From IMG/VR virus record IMGVR_UViG_3300008106_000020, positions 1 to 30,488 of that record: a stretch of DNA of 30,488 bases; one strand, written 5' to 3'. The DNA comes from a virus. The notes under the pieces were generated by a model. The model ran no database searches and was not told the DNA's origin. It worked only from the letters and a program-made list of their open reading frames with translations. Of the stretch, positions 1 through 7,082 are shown piece after piece; within the stretch, counting starts at the first letter, position 1; each line of letters opens with the position of its first letter. Position numbers and translations under genes: made by a program.

Positions 1-684
1 CCTGAGCTGCAGCCTCTTTTGATGGAAATGCTGAAATTTGGCGTAAGCGGGTTTAAGGCTGGCCGTGAGTTGGAAGCTGAATTTAAGACGGCAATGGATG
101 GAATAAAAAAGAAAGCTGAACAGCCGCCTGCACCAGTTGAAGACCCGATGGCGGCTCAAGCAGCGGCTGATTCGCAAATGAAGCAGGCGGAGATGCAGGG
201 CAAAATGCAAATTGAGGCTGCTAAGCTGCAAAGCGCAGACGCGCAAGCCCAAATGGACGCACAATTCAAGCAATCTGACTTGGCATTGCGGGAGCGTGAG
301 TTGGCATTGCGTGAAGCTGAACTGGCAATTCAGCAACAAGAGATTGCCGCCAAATTGGAACTTGAACGTGAGAAAATGCAAGCTGATTTAGCAAAGGTAA
401 GAATGCAGGCAAAGGCAGCAGTAAGTGAGGATGTAGCTATGACTGATTCTGATTTTAATGAAGGGCTAAGCCCGCTTCTTTTATTAGCGCAGCAAATGCG
501 CGAGGACAACGCCGCGACGCAACAGGCGCTTCAAATGATTGCTCAAAGCAATCAAGCTATTATGCAAGCGATTACCGCTCCGCGTGAAGTTGTGACGCCT
601 GACGGCAGGAAGTTTACATCTTCGGTAAATGATGGAAAGCACACTTTCTCTCTTTCTTACTCACCAGTAAGAGGTAACGCTTGA
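1..684 (+). CDS. Portal protein, C-terminal part (5' truncated)
   Basis: The frame is open from base 1, so the gene starts before the window. About 227 codons of the C-terminus are present. The first residues (PELQPLLMEMLKFGVSGFKA, then GRELE) resemble the last helical part of P22-type portal proteins. A long Gln/Met/Ala/Glu-rich coiled-coil barrel-like segment follows (roughly residues 45-140), then a short tail. Portal forms the dodecameric DNA channel at the capsid vertex. Position supports the call: scaffold and major capsid lie downstream in the same direction. An in-frame TTG at 19 is not a believable start. The function comes from sequence flavour and synteny; no diagnostic portal core is in the window. 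Confidence 0.7.
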   Translation, partial: PELQPLLMEMLKFGVSGFKAGRELEAEFKTAMDGIKKKAEQPPAPVEDPMAAQAAADSQMKQAEMQGKMQIEAAKLQSADAQAQMDAQFKQSDLALRERELALREAELAIQQQEIAAKLELEREKMQADLAKVRMQAKAAVSEDVAMTDSDFNEGLSPLLLLAQQMREDNAATQQALQMIAQSNQAIMQAITAPREVVTPDGRKFTSSVNDGKHTFSLSYSPVRGNA

Positions 685-709
685 AAATGCATTGTAACAA
701 GTTTATAAA
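681..709 (+). promoter_or_regulatory. Sigma70-type promoter after portal gene
   Basis: TTGAAA (681-686), a 17-base spacer and TATAAA (704-709) form a near-consensus promoter. It overlaps the portal stop codon and precedes the gene at 743, whose Shine-Dalgarno site GGAAAG follows. It would give the 743-4177 cassette transcription independent of the portal gene. Confidence 0.55.
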
Positions 710-742
710 TGGCGTAACTTAAAAGTTTGGAAAGCATAAAAA

Positions 743-1147
743 ATGGCAACCTTTAATAAGTTCAATGCTTGGGTTGAAAACATGGTGGAAGTTGCCAATC
801 TTGGCAGTGACCAATTTGTTATTGCCTTAACGAATACTGCTCCAAGCGCTTCCAACAGTGTTTTGGCAGATATTACACAAATCAGCTACACCAATCTTTC
901 TAGCCGCAATATCACCACTGCATCAAGCGCGCAAACTGGTGGCACTTACAGCCTCACGCTGAATGACCTTGTCCTGACGGCCTCTGGTGCGGTTGCGCCC
1001 TTTCGATATGTTGTGCTTTATGATGACACGCCTACTTCTCCGGCTGACCCGCTTGTTGGCTGGTGGGATTATGGTTCTAGCCTGACAATGGCTAACGCTG
1101 AAACATTTACTATCGACTTCACTGGCGCTGCAATAACCCTTTCATAG
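743..1147 (+). CDS. Small phage virion-type protein
   Basis: A 134-aa protein with no charged core and many Ser/Thr/Asn/Ala residues. It begins MATFNKFNAWVENM and continues with a segment containing LGSDQFVIALTNTAPSASN. This pattern recurs in phage structural gene clusters among unnamed proteins that usually sit near capsid or tail genes. There is no signal peptide or membrane span; the alternating hydrophobic/polar pattern predicts beta structure. GGAAAG lies ahead of the ATG, and the next gene starts 8 bases downstream, so it is the first gene of a seven-gene cassette. A role as a virion decoration or minor head protein is inferred from position only. Confidence 0.6.
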   Translation: MATFNKFNAWVENMVEVANLGSDQFVIALTNTAPSASNSVLADITQISYTNLSSRNITTASSAQTGGTYSLTLNDLVLTASGAVAPFRYVVLYDDTPTSPADPLVGWWDYGSSLTMANAETFTIDFTGAAITLS

Positions 1148-1155
1148 GATAAAAA

Positions 1156-1602
1156 ATGACGGCCTTATCCGACAAAGTGGCGACATACGCGGCTAATGTT
1201 CCTGATTGGCAAATCGCGGATGACCTTAACGCCCCAGATGTCAATTTACCTTTCGTTTATTGTGACGTTGCCACTGCGGATGCGCGCGAGATTATGTTGG
1301 CGACGGGCGGCTGGGCGGCAATTATCACAGCTTCCACAAACGCAAACATCCCAACCGAACTACGCGACGCATGTATTTTGGCAAGGGACACGCTTACGCT
1401 TACCAACAATATACGCACTTCTGATGCCGCTATCCGCATGGCAGTTAATATAGCACTGGGAGGGCTTGTGCTGGCAGGAATCATAACGCAAGGCACGCTT
1501 GATGCGGTGAGCAGCCTGATGAAGCGCCACCCGTCATGGGCTGAGGCGAATGGAATTAAGGTAGATGCGCGGGCAGTAGGCTTGGCGCGAGGGGGGATTT
1601 AA
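1156..1602 (+). CDS. Conserved phage hypothetical protein (virion cassette)
   Basis: A 148-aa, mostly helical, Ala-rich protein. An AGGA site precedes the ATG, and the stop shares one base with the next start (TAATG at 1602). The C-terminus (KRHPSWAEANGIKVDARAVG) and the central DAREIMLATGGWAAI segment look like a phage family that travels with the 743 protein. No catalytic motif or membrane segment is evident. Tight packing between two virion-type genes suggests a structural or assembly role, but no function can be assigned. Two ORFs in other frames inside it (1196-1453 and 1257-1496) are shadows. Confidence 0.6.
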   Translation: MTALSDKVATYAANVPDWQIADDLNAPDVNLPFVYCDVATADAREIMLATGGWAAIITASTNANIPTELRDACILARDTLTLTNNIRTSDAAIRMAVNIALGGLVLAGIITQGTLDAVSSLMKRHPSWAEANGIKVDARAVGLARGGI

Positions 1603-2021
1603 TGGCAATCGCAAAATGGGCAACACCTAGCACGAGGTCAAGCAACCTTGCGGGCACGACATTAAACAGCCTTGCGAATGGTAGCGCGACCACGCTTATC
1701 ACCTATGATAACAGCACGGCGCTCGACTTATACAGCATTGCGACAGTGAAACTTGGGAGCATTACGCCCGGCACTGGTGGCAGCGTTTCGCTGCGCGTGT
1801 ACGCTACGGACGGCACGGATGCGCCGGATGCGAATGGTGGGGCGTTTGATGTGTACACGGCGGCGCTCGCCACAGGTGCCAGCGCTAAGGTGGTGACGTT
1901 TCCAATGGTAAGGCTCTATCCAGTTTCATGCCGCTTGCAGGTAGTGAATAATGCCGGCGTGACGCTGGCAGCAAGCGGTAACGAGCTTTATGTAAGGCCG
2001 TTCAACGAAGATATTGTGTAG
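1602..2021 (+). CDS. Beta-rich small virion-type protein
   Basis: A 139-aa protein rich in Thr, Ser, Gly and Ala with alternating hydrophobic residues, which predicts a beta sandwich. It starts at an ATG that overlaps the previous stop by one base and is preceded by AGGGGGG. The sequence resembles unnamed phage proteins found next to capsid and fibre genes (core SIATVKLGSITPGTGGSVSL; C-terminus ELYVRPFNEDIV). From here to about 2960 the DNA is clearly GC-richer than the flanks, which suggests this gene and the next were acquired together. A decoration or fibre role is inferred. Confidence 0.58.
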   Translation: MAIAKWATPSTRSSNLAGTTLNSLANGSATTLITYDNSTALDLYSIATVKLGSITPGTGGSVSLRVYATDGTDAPDANGGAFDVYTAALATGASAKVVTFPMVRLYPVSCRLQVVNNAGVTLAASGNELYVRPFNEDIV

Positions 2022-2023
2022 TC

Positions 2024-2833
2024 ATGCCGCGCGGTACCAACGCATTAGACGAGGCGCGGCTGCAAAGGCGGCTTTGGACGCCTGCGTTGGCGCTGCCTGC
2101 TGTTTGGCTGGACGCCGCCGACCAAGGCACTATCACCATTGCCACTGGCGTAAGTGAATGGAGAGATAAGAGCGGAAACGGCGCAAACGCCACTCAGGGA
2201 ACAGCGGCAAACCAACCTGCGTATTCTATCACAGGTTTCTTCGGGTTGCCGGGAATTACCTTCGACGGGTCGAACGACCAACTGGAAATCTCCACCACGC
2301 GGATGCAGAACACGACGCACGGCGTCTATTGGGTGTTCATTCGGCGCGGGGCGGGCGCCACTGGCGATAATTATAAGCCGAGCGTTGGTATCCGCAGTGG
2401 TGGTGCTGACCTTGGCGCGCTGCACTACGTCAAGAACTCAAACAACCTCGGGGCGTCGTATCCGTATTACGCTGCTCCAATCATAAATAGTTACGACCTG
2501 AGTTCCGGCACGGCATACAACAATACCAACGCGCAAGTGATGGTGTTCCAGAGCAATACGACCGGATGGGGCGTGTGGCGAAACGGGACGCTGGAAGCAA
2601 CCACGAGTGGCATTGCTGCGCCGAACACCTCGAACACTGGCTTCATACTCGCGGGTCAAAATAACCCGAACCGGAAATCCAACATCACGATGACCGAGTT
2701 CATCCTGCTTGAGACTACGGACAATCGCCGTCGCCAGACTGTCGAAGGCTACCTCGCCCATAAGTGGGGCTTGACCGCCAACCTGCCCGCCGCGCACCCG
2801 TTCAAGAACCGCCCACCGCTAATCGGAGATTAA
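2024..2833 (+). CDS. LamG/concanavalin A-like lectin-fold virion protein
   Basis: A 269-aa protein with hallmarks of phage and bacterial LamG-like (concanavalin A-like) domains: WLDAAD at residues 28-33, WRDKSGNGANATQ at 46-58, FDGSNDQL at 80-87, and the closing EGYLAHKWGL at about 241-250 followed by AAHPF. These domains fold as a jelly roll and commonly bind glycans. Here it is probably on the virion surface, helping cell or surface adhesion. No signal peptide is present, as expected for an assembled virion part. The start lies two bases after the previous stop with a weak Shine-Dalgarno site, so translation is probably coupled. The GC-rich composition suggests recent transfer. Confidence 0.72.
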   Translation: MPRGTNALDEARLQRRLWTPALALPAVWLDAADQGTITIATGVSEWRDKSGNGANATQGTAANQPAYSITGFFGLPGITFDGSNDQLEISTTRMQNTTHGVYWVFIRRGAGATGDNYKPSVGIRSGGADLGALHYVKNSNNLGASYPYYAAPIINSYDLSSGTAYNNTNAQVMVFQSNTTGWGVWRNGTLEATTSGIAAPNTSNTGFILAGQNNPNRKSNITMTEFILLETTDNRRRQTVEGYLAHKWGLTANLPAAHPFKNRPPLIGD

Positions 2834-2836
2834 CCT

Positions 2837-3412
2837 ATGGCCTTGCGCGTAAGAGTGCCGCGCATCGCGGGGGTGACGGCGGGGGCTTATACGCTCACAG
2901 CGGCTGGCGGGACGTACTCGTATAGCGGCAACAACGCCAACCTTCTATTCAACCGTGCTATTGCTGCAGATACGGGCACTTATTCTTACACTGGAAACAA
3001 CGCTAATTTAACTTACACCCCTGCATCTGGGGCGTATACACTTATTGCCGATGGTGGTGTGTATTCTTACAGTGGCAATGGTGCAAATCTAATATACACA
3101 GGGCTGCAGCCTGAAATAGTTGGTGGCCATTTCTATGAGTTTTGGCAAAAGAAATGGGAAAAACAATGGAAAAAGAAAAAACCAACCATTAAGCAAATAG
3201 TTAAATTTGTAGAAGAAGAGCCGGAAGAGGCGTTAGAAATTGTAAAAGAAATGGATCCTGTCAAGTATCAAGAAATTGATACCAGTGCTATTTTAACCAA
3301 TGCTAAATTGGTAGAAACCATTGCAGACCAAATACTGCTTGCAATTAAAATACAACAGATTAAAATGCAACGAGAGGAAGAAGAGATTATCATCTTCTTA
3401 ATGATGCAATGA
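2837..3412 (+). CDS. Chimeric protein: YSG repeats plus Lys/Glu-rich tail
   Basis: A 191-aa protein in two unlike halves. Residues 16-90 carry three copies of a 12-residue motif (GTYSYSGNNANL at 25-36, GTYSYTGNNANL at 47-58, GVYSYSGNGANL at 74-85), likely beta hairpins of a fibre or decoration protein. Residues 100-191 are strongly charged and helical (EFWQKKWEKQWKKKKP, then acidic and Ile-rich), with no counterpart in the repeat half. The DNA shifts from GC-rich to AT-rich near 3000-3120, matching the protein boundary and suggesting a gene fusion or recombination joint. GGAG precedes the ATG; the stop overlaps the next start (ATGA). The function is unknown. Confidence 0.55.
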   Translation: MALRVRVPRIAGVTAGAYTLTAAGGTYSYSGNNANLLFNRAIAADTGTYSYTGNNANLTYTPASGAYTLIADGGVYSYSGNGANLIYTGLQPEIVGGHFYEFWQKKWEKQWKKKKPTIKQIVKFVEEEPEEALEIVKEMDPVKYQEIDTSAILTNAKLVETIADQILLAIKIQQIKMQREEEEIIIFLMMQ

Positions 3413-3732
3413 CCGCATTTAATTTTGACGCTAACAATCGAATTATGTCTAATGCGGTGAACCCTATTGCCGTTGTGGTTGATGGGCTTCCATTTGATTC
3501 AAGCGGCAATTTATGCGTTACGGATTCTAATACTGCGCCTGCCATTTACGTTAATGGCTGGCCATTTGAGGCTACGGGAAGATTAGCAATCCATCATGGC
3601 GGCCTTACTGCTGTTAAGCAGAACGGAAGGCCATTTACCGGATCTGGTCGCGTATCTAGCGACAATGCAAATGCTGTTACTGGCTATCAAAATGGCTTGC
3701 CGTTGACTATTTCACGATTAAGCATAGCATAG
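3409..3732 (+). CDS. Four-fold NGxPF repeat protein, virion type
   Basis: A 107-aa protein made of four repeats centred on DGLPF (25-29), NGWPF (49-53), NGRPF (72-76) and NGLPL (95-99), each usually followed by a Gly-Arg-hydrophobic turn. The period is 23-24 residues, which fits a small beta-solenoid or beta-prism. Similar repeats occur in unnamed phage proteins near head genes. The start codon overlaps the previous stop by four bases, so translation is coupled. There is no membrane segment or catalytic motif. A structural or surface role is inferred from the repeat architecture and location. Confidence 0.55.
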   Translation: MTAFNFDANNRIMSNAVNPIAVVVDGLPFDSSGNLCVTDSNTAPAIYVNGWPFEATGRLAIHHGGLTAVKQNGRPFTGSGRVSSDNANAVTGYQNGLPLTISRLSIA

Positions 3733-3739
3733 GGGCACT

Positions 3740-4177
3740 ATGACTTACATGGGCGTTGCGACCGATAATCTAATCGGCGCTGTTATTACACAAGAAGAAT
3801 TTGATTTTGTTAGCGGATTGCGTATTCCTGCTAATGACATTAATGGCTTGTGGTTAAAAAAGCGTATTATTGACAGAAAAATAGTCGAAGCTCTCGAATC
3901 TGGCAAGGTTGAGCGTGTTTCGTATGAACCTGTTATCAGGCAGAATGGCCCGCAAATTATTTCGGATTATGCTGGCAGTGGCATTAACGGTTTTAAGAGC
4001 ATGGCGGATGGTAAATACTACGATAGCAAGTCGGCTTATCGCAAAGATTTGAAGCGCAGAGGCCTTGTTGAGCTTGGCAATGATGCCCCAACGGTAGCAA
4101 AGGGGCCTGAAGCGGTTATAAACGAGAAAGATTTGAAACAAGATATTGCTAACGCCATTCAACAACTAGGGGGCTGA
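3740..4177 (+). CDS. Conserved phage hypothetical protein upstream of scaffold
   Basis: A 145-aa protein with an AGGGG site ahead of the ATG. The most recognisable part is DGKYYDSKSAYRKDLKRRGL near residues 91-110. That pattern recurs in small proteins encoded just before phage scaffold genes and looks like a basic helix-turn segment that could contact DNA or the capsid interior. The last 30 residues are acidic and helical. The scaffold gene starts two bases after its stop. It could be a minor head or assembly protein; no enzyme motif is visible. Confidence 0.6.
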   Translation: MTYMGVATDNLIGAVITQEEFDFVSGLRIPANDINGLWLKKRIIDRKIVEALESGKVERVSYEPVIRQNGPQIISDYAGSGINGFKSMADGKYYDSKSAYRKDLKRRGLVELGNDAPTVAKGPEAVINEKDLKQDIANAIQQLGG

Positions 4178-4179
4178 TT

Positions 4180-5160
4180 ATGAGTGAAGATAACGAAAAG
4201 ACAATTCAGCAAGAATATACCGATGACGTTTCGGCTGACCTGGCCGCTGCGATTGCAGAGGTTGAAGGCGCGAAGCGTGGCGAAGATGGTAAATTTGTTG
4301 CTAAGGATAAAGAAGAAGAAACGGCACCTGTTGAGCCAGCTGCTGCTGAGCCGGTAAAAGAAATTCCACCCCCGCCGCAATCATGGGGTGAATCGGTAAA
4401 GCAAAGCTGGGCATCGCTTCCTGATGATGTTCGGGCTTCTATCTTAAAGCGGGAAGCAGACGCGCATAAAGAATTTACGGCACCTGACGGGGCTTTGCGG
4501 CTTGGGCGCGAGGTAAAAGAGATTGTTACGCCATACATGGCTCAAATTGCGGCTGAAGGCGCAACCGCTCCACAGGCGATTGCTTCCTTGCTTAATACCG
4601 CGCATATTTTGCGTACTGGTACGCCTGAGCAGAAAAAGGCGCTTCTTTTGAATACCGCAAAACAATACGGCGTTGATATTGGTGCGGTGCAAGAGGAGCA
4701 AGAATACGTTGACCCCACCATTGCACAGCTAAAATCTCAGGTTGAAGAGCTAAAAAGATTAGCCGACCCAAATTATATCAGAAGCACCTTGACAAGAGAA
4801 ATGGAATCAACTAAGATTCAATCTGATATTGCAGCCTTCGCTTCTAATCCTGCGAATGTTCACTTTGAAACAGTTAAGCCTTTAATGGCTTCTATTTTGA
4901 ATGCTGGGCAGGCAAAGGATTTGAAAGAGGCTTACGATATGGCATGTATGGCCAATCCTACTATACGTTCCACGCTTGAAGCGGCTAAGGCTGCTGAAAC
5001 CGAAGCGAAACGCAAGCAGGAAATTATGGCCAAGAAGCGCGCCGCTTCATCGGTCACAGGCAGTTCAGCTGTACCCAGCAACGCCAAAGCCACTAATCCC
5101 AAATCATCTGTCGAGGACGACCTTCGGGCTGTTTTCGATGAACTTGAAACACGGGTCTAG
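4180..5160 (+). CDS. Putative capsid scaffolding protein
   Basis: A 326-aa, highly charged, helix-rich protein without Cys-rich or membrane regions, directly before the major capsid gene. The N-terminal 60 residues are acidic and low-complexity (Glu/Ala/Pro). PPPPQSWGESVKQSWASLPD follows, then helices, a coiled coil around KSQVEELKRL (about 183-192), and a basic C-terminus ending in DDLRAVFDELETRV. This acidic-start, helical layout is typical of phage scaffolds, which line the procapsid interior and leave on maturation. AGGGGG lies upstream of the ATG. The stop is only 11 bases before a hairpin that covers the capsid gene's ribosome site. Confidence 0.75.
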   Translation: MSEDNEKTIQQEYTDDVSADLAAAIAEVEGAKRGEDGKFVAKDKEEETAPVEPAAAEPVKEIPPPPQSWGESVKQSWASLPDDVRASILKREADAHKEFTAPDGALRLGREVKEIVTPYMAQIAAEGATAPQAIASLLNTAHILRTGTPEQKKALLLNTAKQYGVDIGAVQEEQEYVDPTIAQLKSQVEELKRLADPNYIRSTLTREMESTKIQSDIAAFASNPANVHFETVKPLMASILNAGQAKDLKEAYDMACMANPTIRSTLEAAKAAETEAKRKQEIMAKKRAASSVTGSSAVPSNAKATNPKSSVEDDLRAVFDELETRV

Positions 5161-5170
5161 TAGCATGGTG

Positions 5171-5193
5171 CTCCTAGGCTCATAACCTAGGAG
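5171..5193 (+). promoter_or_regulatory. Hairpin enclosing capsid-gene Shine-Dalgarno site
   Basis: CTCCTAGG (5171-5178), loop CTCATAA, and CCTAGGAG (5186-5193) form a perfect 8-bp stem. The 3' arm contains AGGAG, the only Shine-Dalgarno sequence for the capsid ATG at 5200. The site would be hidden unless a ribosome finishing the scaffold gene (stop 5158-5160) opens the stem. This could couple capsid to scaffold synthesis, or the hairpin could stabilise a processed mRNA end. Confidence 0.6.
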
Positions 5194-5199
5194 TAAAAA

Positions 5200-6168
5200 A
5201 TGCCTTCACCTAATTTGGATGAAATTGTCACGACGACTCTGCGGAATCGTACTGGCAAACTTGCTGACAACGTAACGGAAAACAACGCACTGCTGAAGCG
5301 CCTGAAAGCGCGCGGCAATGTGAAGCCCGTTAGCGGCGGACGCACCATTGTACAAGAACTTGAATATGCTGAAAACGGCACTTACAAGCGGTACAGTGGC
5401 TATGAAACCCTCAATATCAGCCCGTCTGACGTATTCACCGCTGCTGAGTTTAACTTTGCTCAGTCGGCTGTGGCTGTGTCAATTTCTGGCCTTGAGCAAC
5501 TGCAAAACAGTGGCAAAGAGCAAGTAATTGACCTTCTCGGCTCGCGCATTAAGAACGCAGAAAAAACCATGATGAACAACATCGCGGCTGACTGCTATTC
5601 TGATGGCACGGCTGATGGTGGTAAGCAGATTGGCGGTCTGGCGCTGATTATCGACACTACTCCGGCAACGGGTACGGTTGGTGGTATTAACGCTGCTACT
5701 TGGTCTTTCTGGCAGAACATTGCGGCTACTGGTACGGCTGCAACTGCTTTGAACATCCAAAGCCAAATGAACGGCGTTGCGCTGCAACTTGTTCGCGGCA
5801 CGGATTCTGCTGACCTGATTATTGCTGGTGGCAACAAGTACAATTTCTATCTGCAATCGCTGCAAGCGATTCAGCGCATCACTTCGGAAACCGAAGCTGG
5901 TGCCGGATTTACCTCGCTGAAGTATTTTGGCGCTGGTAACTCTGCCGATGTTGTGCTTGATGGTGGTGTTGGCGGCAACTGCCCGACTGATACCATGTTC
6001 TTCATCAACACCAATTACTTGCATTTCCGCCCGCACACCGACCGGAATTTCACCGTGTTCGGCCCTGAGCGTCATGCAGTAAATCAGGATGCTATGGTGA
6101 AACTCATCGGCTTTGCTGGCAATATGACGGTTTCCAATCGCCGCCTGCAAGGTGTACTCACTAACTAA
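5200..6168 (+). CDS. Major capsid protein
   Basis: A 322-aa protein matching a widespread phage major capsid family. Key segments are an N-terminal NALLKRLKARGNVKPVSGGR, a central YAENGTYKRYSGYETLNISP, the SISGLEQLQNSGKEQ segment and the C-terminal MVKLIGFAGNMTVSNRRLQG. The protein probably adopts an HK97-type fold and forms the icosahedral shell. The start is the ATG six bases after AGGAG, inside the downstream arm of a perfect hairpin. It follows the scaffold gene by 39 bases and precedes a small head protein. A 223-aa ORF on the opposite strand (5479-6150) is a shadow of this conserved gene. Confidence 0.9.
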   Translation: MPSPNLDEIVTTTLRNRTGKLADNVTENNALLKRLKARGNVKPVSGGRTIVQELEYAENGTYKRYSGYETLNISPSDVFTAAEFNFAQSAVAVSISGLEQLQNSGKEQVIDLLGSRIKNAEKTMMNNIAADCYSDGTADGGKQIGGLALIIDTTPATGTVGGINAATWSFWQNIAATGTAATALNIQSQMNGVALQLVRGTDSADLIIAGGNKYNFYLQSLQAIQRITSETEAGAGFTSLKYFGAGNSADVVLDGGVGGNCPTDTMFFINTNYLHFRPHTDRNFTVFGPERHAVNQDAMVKLIGFAGNMTVSNRRLQGVLTN

Positions 6169-6186
6169 TTAGAAGGAGTTTTTACA

Positions 6187-6651
6187 ATGTCTTACATTAC
6201 AGGTATTGATTTAACCGCTATCGATAGCACGCCGAAGTTTACCCCCGGCTCTATCGGGCAAACCGCTGACGGGAAAAAGTACAAATACGTTTCGTACAAT
6301 CCCGGCGCCGGTTCTGTTGCTGCTGTGGTTGGGAACGTTGCTTATTACTTCGCTCCGTCGGGTGCTTCGGCTGGTGCAACTACGGTTGTTACCTCCGACT
6401 TGTCTGATAGCGCGGGTTTAGGCGCAGGCGTGCTGCAATCTGTATTGACCAACGGAACTTTCGGTTGGATTCAAATTTCGGGTGCAGCAACCATTACTCC
6501 GGCTCTTACGGCTGGTGCTGATGGGAACGCTTTGACTGCTGTTGGTGCAACGGATGGTACGCTTGACGTATCGGCGCTTGTCACTGATGCGATTGTTGCA
6601 TACGCGGTTGATGCTTCGGCAAAAATCATTATGTGCGCATTCCCGCAATAG
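6187..6651 (+). CDS. Small head/decoration protein
   Basis: A 154-aa Gly/Ala/Thr-rich protein with an AGAAGGAG site before its ATG, 18 bases after the capsid gene. Segments such as SDSAGLGAGVLQSVLTNGTF and GWIQISGAATITPALTAGAD recur in phage proteins encoded immediately after major capsid genes and predict an all-beta fold. It is a likely head decoration or capsid-stabilising protein made in high amount with the capsid; this role is inferred. A transcription terminator begins 22 bases after the stop, so it closes the scaffold-capsid unit. Confidence 0.65.
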   Translation: MSYITGIDLTAIDSTPKFTPGSIGQTADGKKYKYVSYNPGAGSVAAVVGNVAYYFAPSGASAGATTVVTSDLSDSAGLGAGVLQSVLTNGTFGWIQISGAATITPALTAGADGNALTAVGATDGTLDVSALVTDAIVAYAVDASAKIIMCAFPQ

Positions 6652-6672
6652 TATCTAGTGCCTCCTAGATGG

Positions 6673-6709
6673 AAGGGTGGTGAGGTAAAACTTGCCACCC
6701 TTTTCTTTT
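6673..6709 (+). terminator. Rho-independent terminator after capsid genes
   Basis: AAGGGTGG (6673-6680) pairs perfectly with CCACCCTT (6695-6702), followed by a T-rich run to 6709. It lies just beyond the stop of the head protein gene. A small inverted repeat (ATCTAG/CTAGAT, 6653-6670) precedes it. Confidence 0.85.
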
Positions 6710-6721
6710 GTGCTATATTAT
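6692..6721 (+). promoter_or_regulatory. Putative promoter nested in terminator
   Basis: TTGCCA (6692-6697) is followed by TATATT at 16 bases (6714-6719), or TATTAT at 18 bases. The string TGTGCTATATT also occurs, on the other strand, in the early promoter at 28179. It would restart transcription for the connector and tail genes after the terminator. Confidence 0.45.
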
Positions 6722-6740
6722 ACCTGGAAGTGAGGCAAAA

Positions 6741-7070
6741 ATGGAAAAGCGTCGCAAGCGCATGTGCGATACGTGTATTTACCGCACAGGAGAATTAACC
6801 AGAAATCGATTACAGCACACATGCCACGAACACGCTGTTGGCAATATAATTGATAATTCGGTTGCTTGCGCCGGTTCATGTAAATCATATGGTATGGCGT
6901 TAATAGACACGCCAACCCCCAATAGAAAAAATTGGTCTGGTTCAGTTGGATTCTACGCTATGAGTAACGCAATAGAAAGACTCTTAGAGCGAGGCCGCGG
7001 CAAAAGAAAGATGTCTGACCCAGTCAGATTATATAAAGTAAGTAAAGGCGGAATTAATCTAATCATGTAA
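6741..7070 (+). CDS. Cys-rich small protein, putative metal-binding
   Basis: A 109-aa basic protein. The ATG at 6741 is chosen because GTGAGG lies 8 bases upstream; the frame is open upstream to 6708 but has no ribosome site there. A cluster of Cys and His (C9, C12, H26, C28, H29, H31, C43, C47; pattern CDTC, HTCHEH, CAGSC) looks like a zinc site. The C-terminal half is rich in Arg/Lys. It is the first gene after the terminator/promoter pair and 12 bases before the next gene. No family is recognised; nucleic-acid binding or virion assembly are both possible. Confidence 0.6.
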   Translation: MEKRRKRMCDTCIYRTGELTRNRLQHTCHEHAVGNIIDNSVACAGSCKSYGMALIDTPTPNRKNWSGSVGFYAMSNAIERLLERGRGKRKMSDPVRLYKVSKGGINLIM

Positions 7071-7082
7071 GGGGGCAAATCT

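Noticed and set aside
5162-5195. Complete tRNA-Met gene
   Set aside because: Only an anticodon-arm-like hairpin and a possible three-pair D-arm exist; no acceptor or T-arm pairing was found.
5479-6150. 223-aa ORF on the - strand opposite the capsid gene
   Set aside because: Shadow of the conserved capsid gene; no protein family features and no operon context.
6708-6740. Upstream start for the Cys-rich protein gene
   Set aside because: The extra codons would lie in the terminator tract and promoter; the ATG at 6741 has a proper ribosome site.
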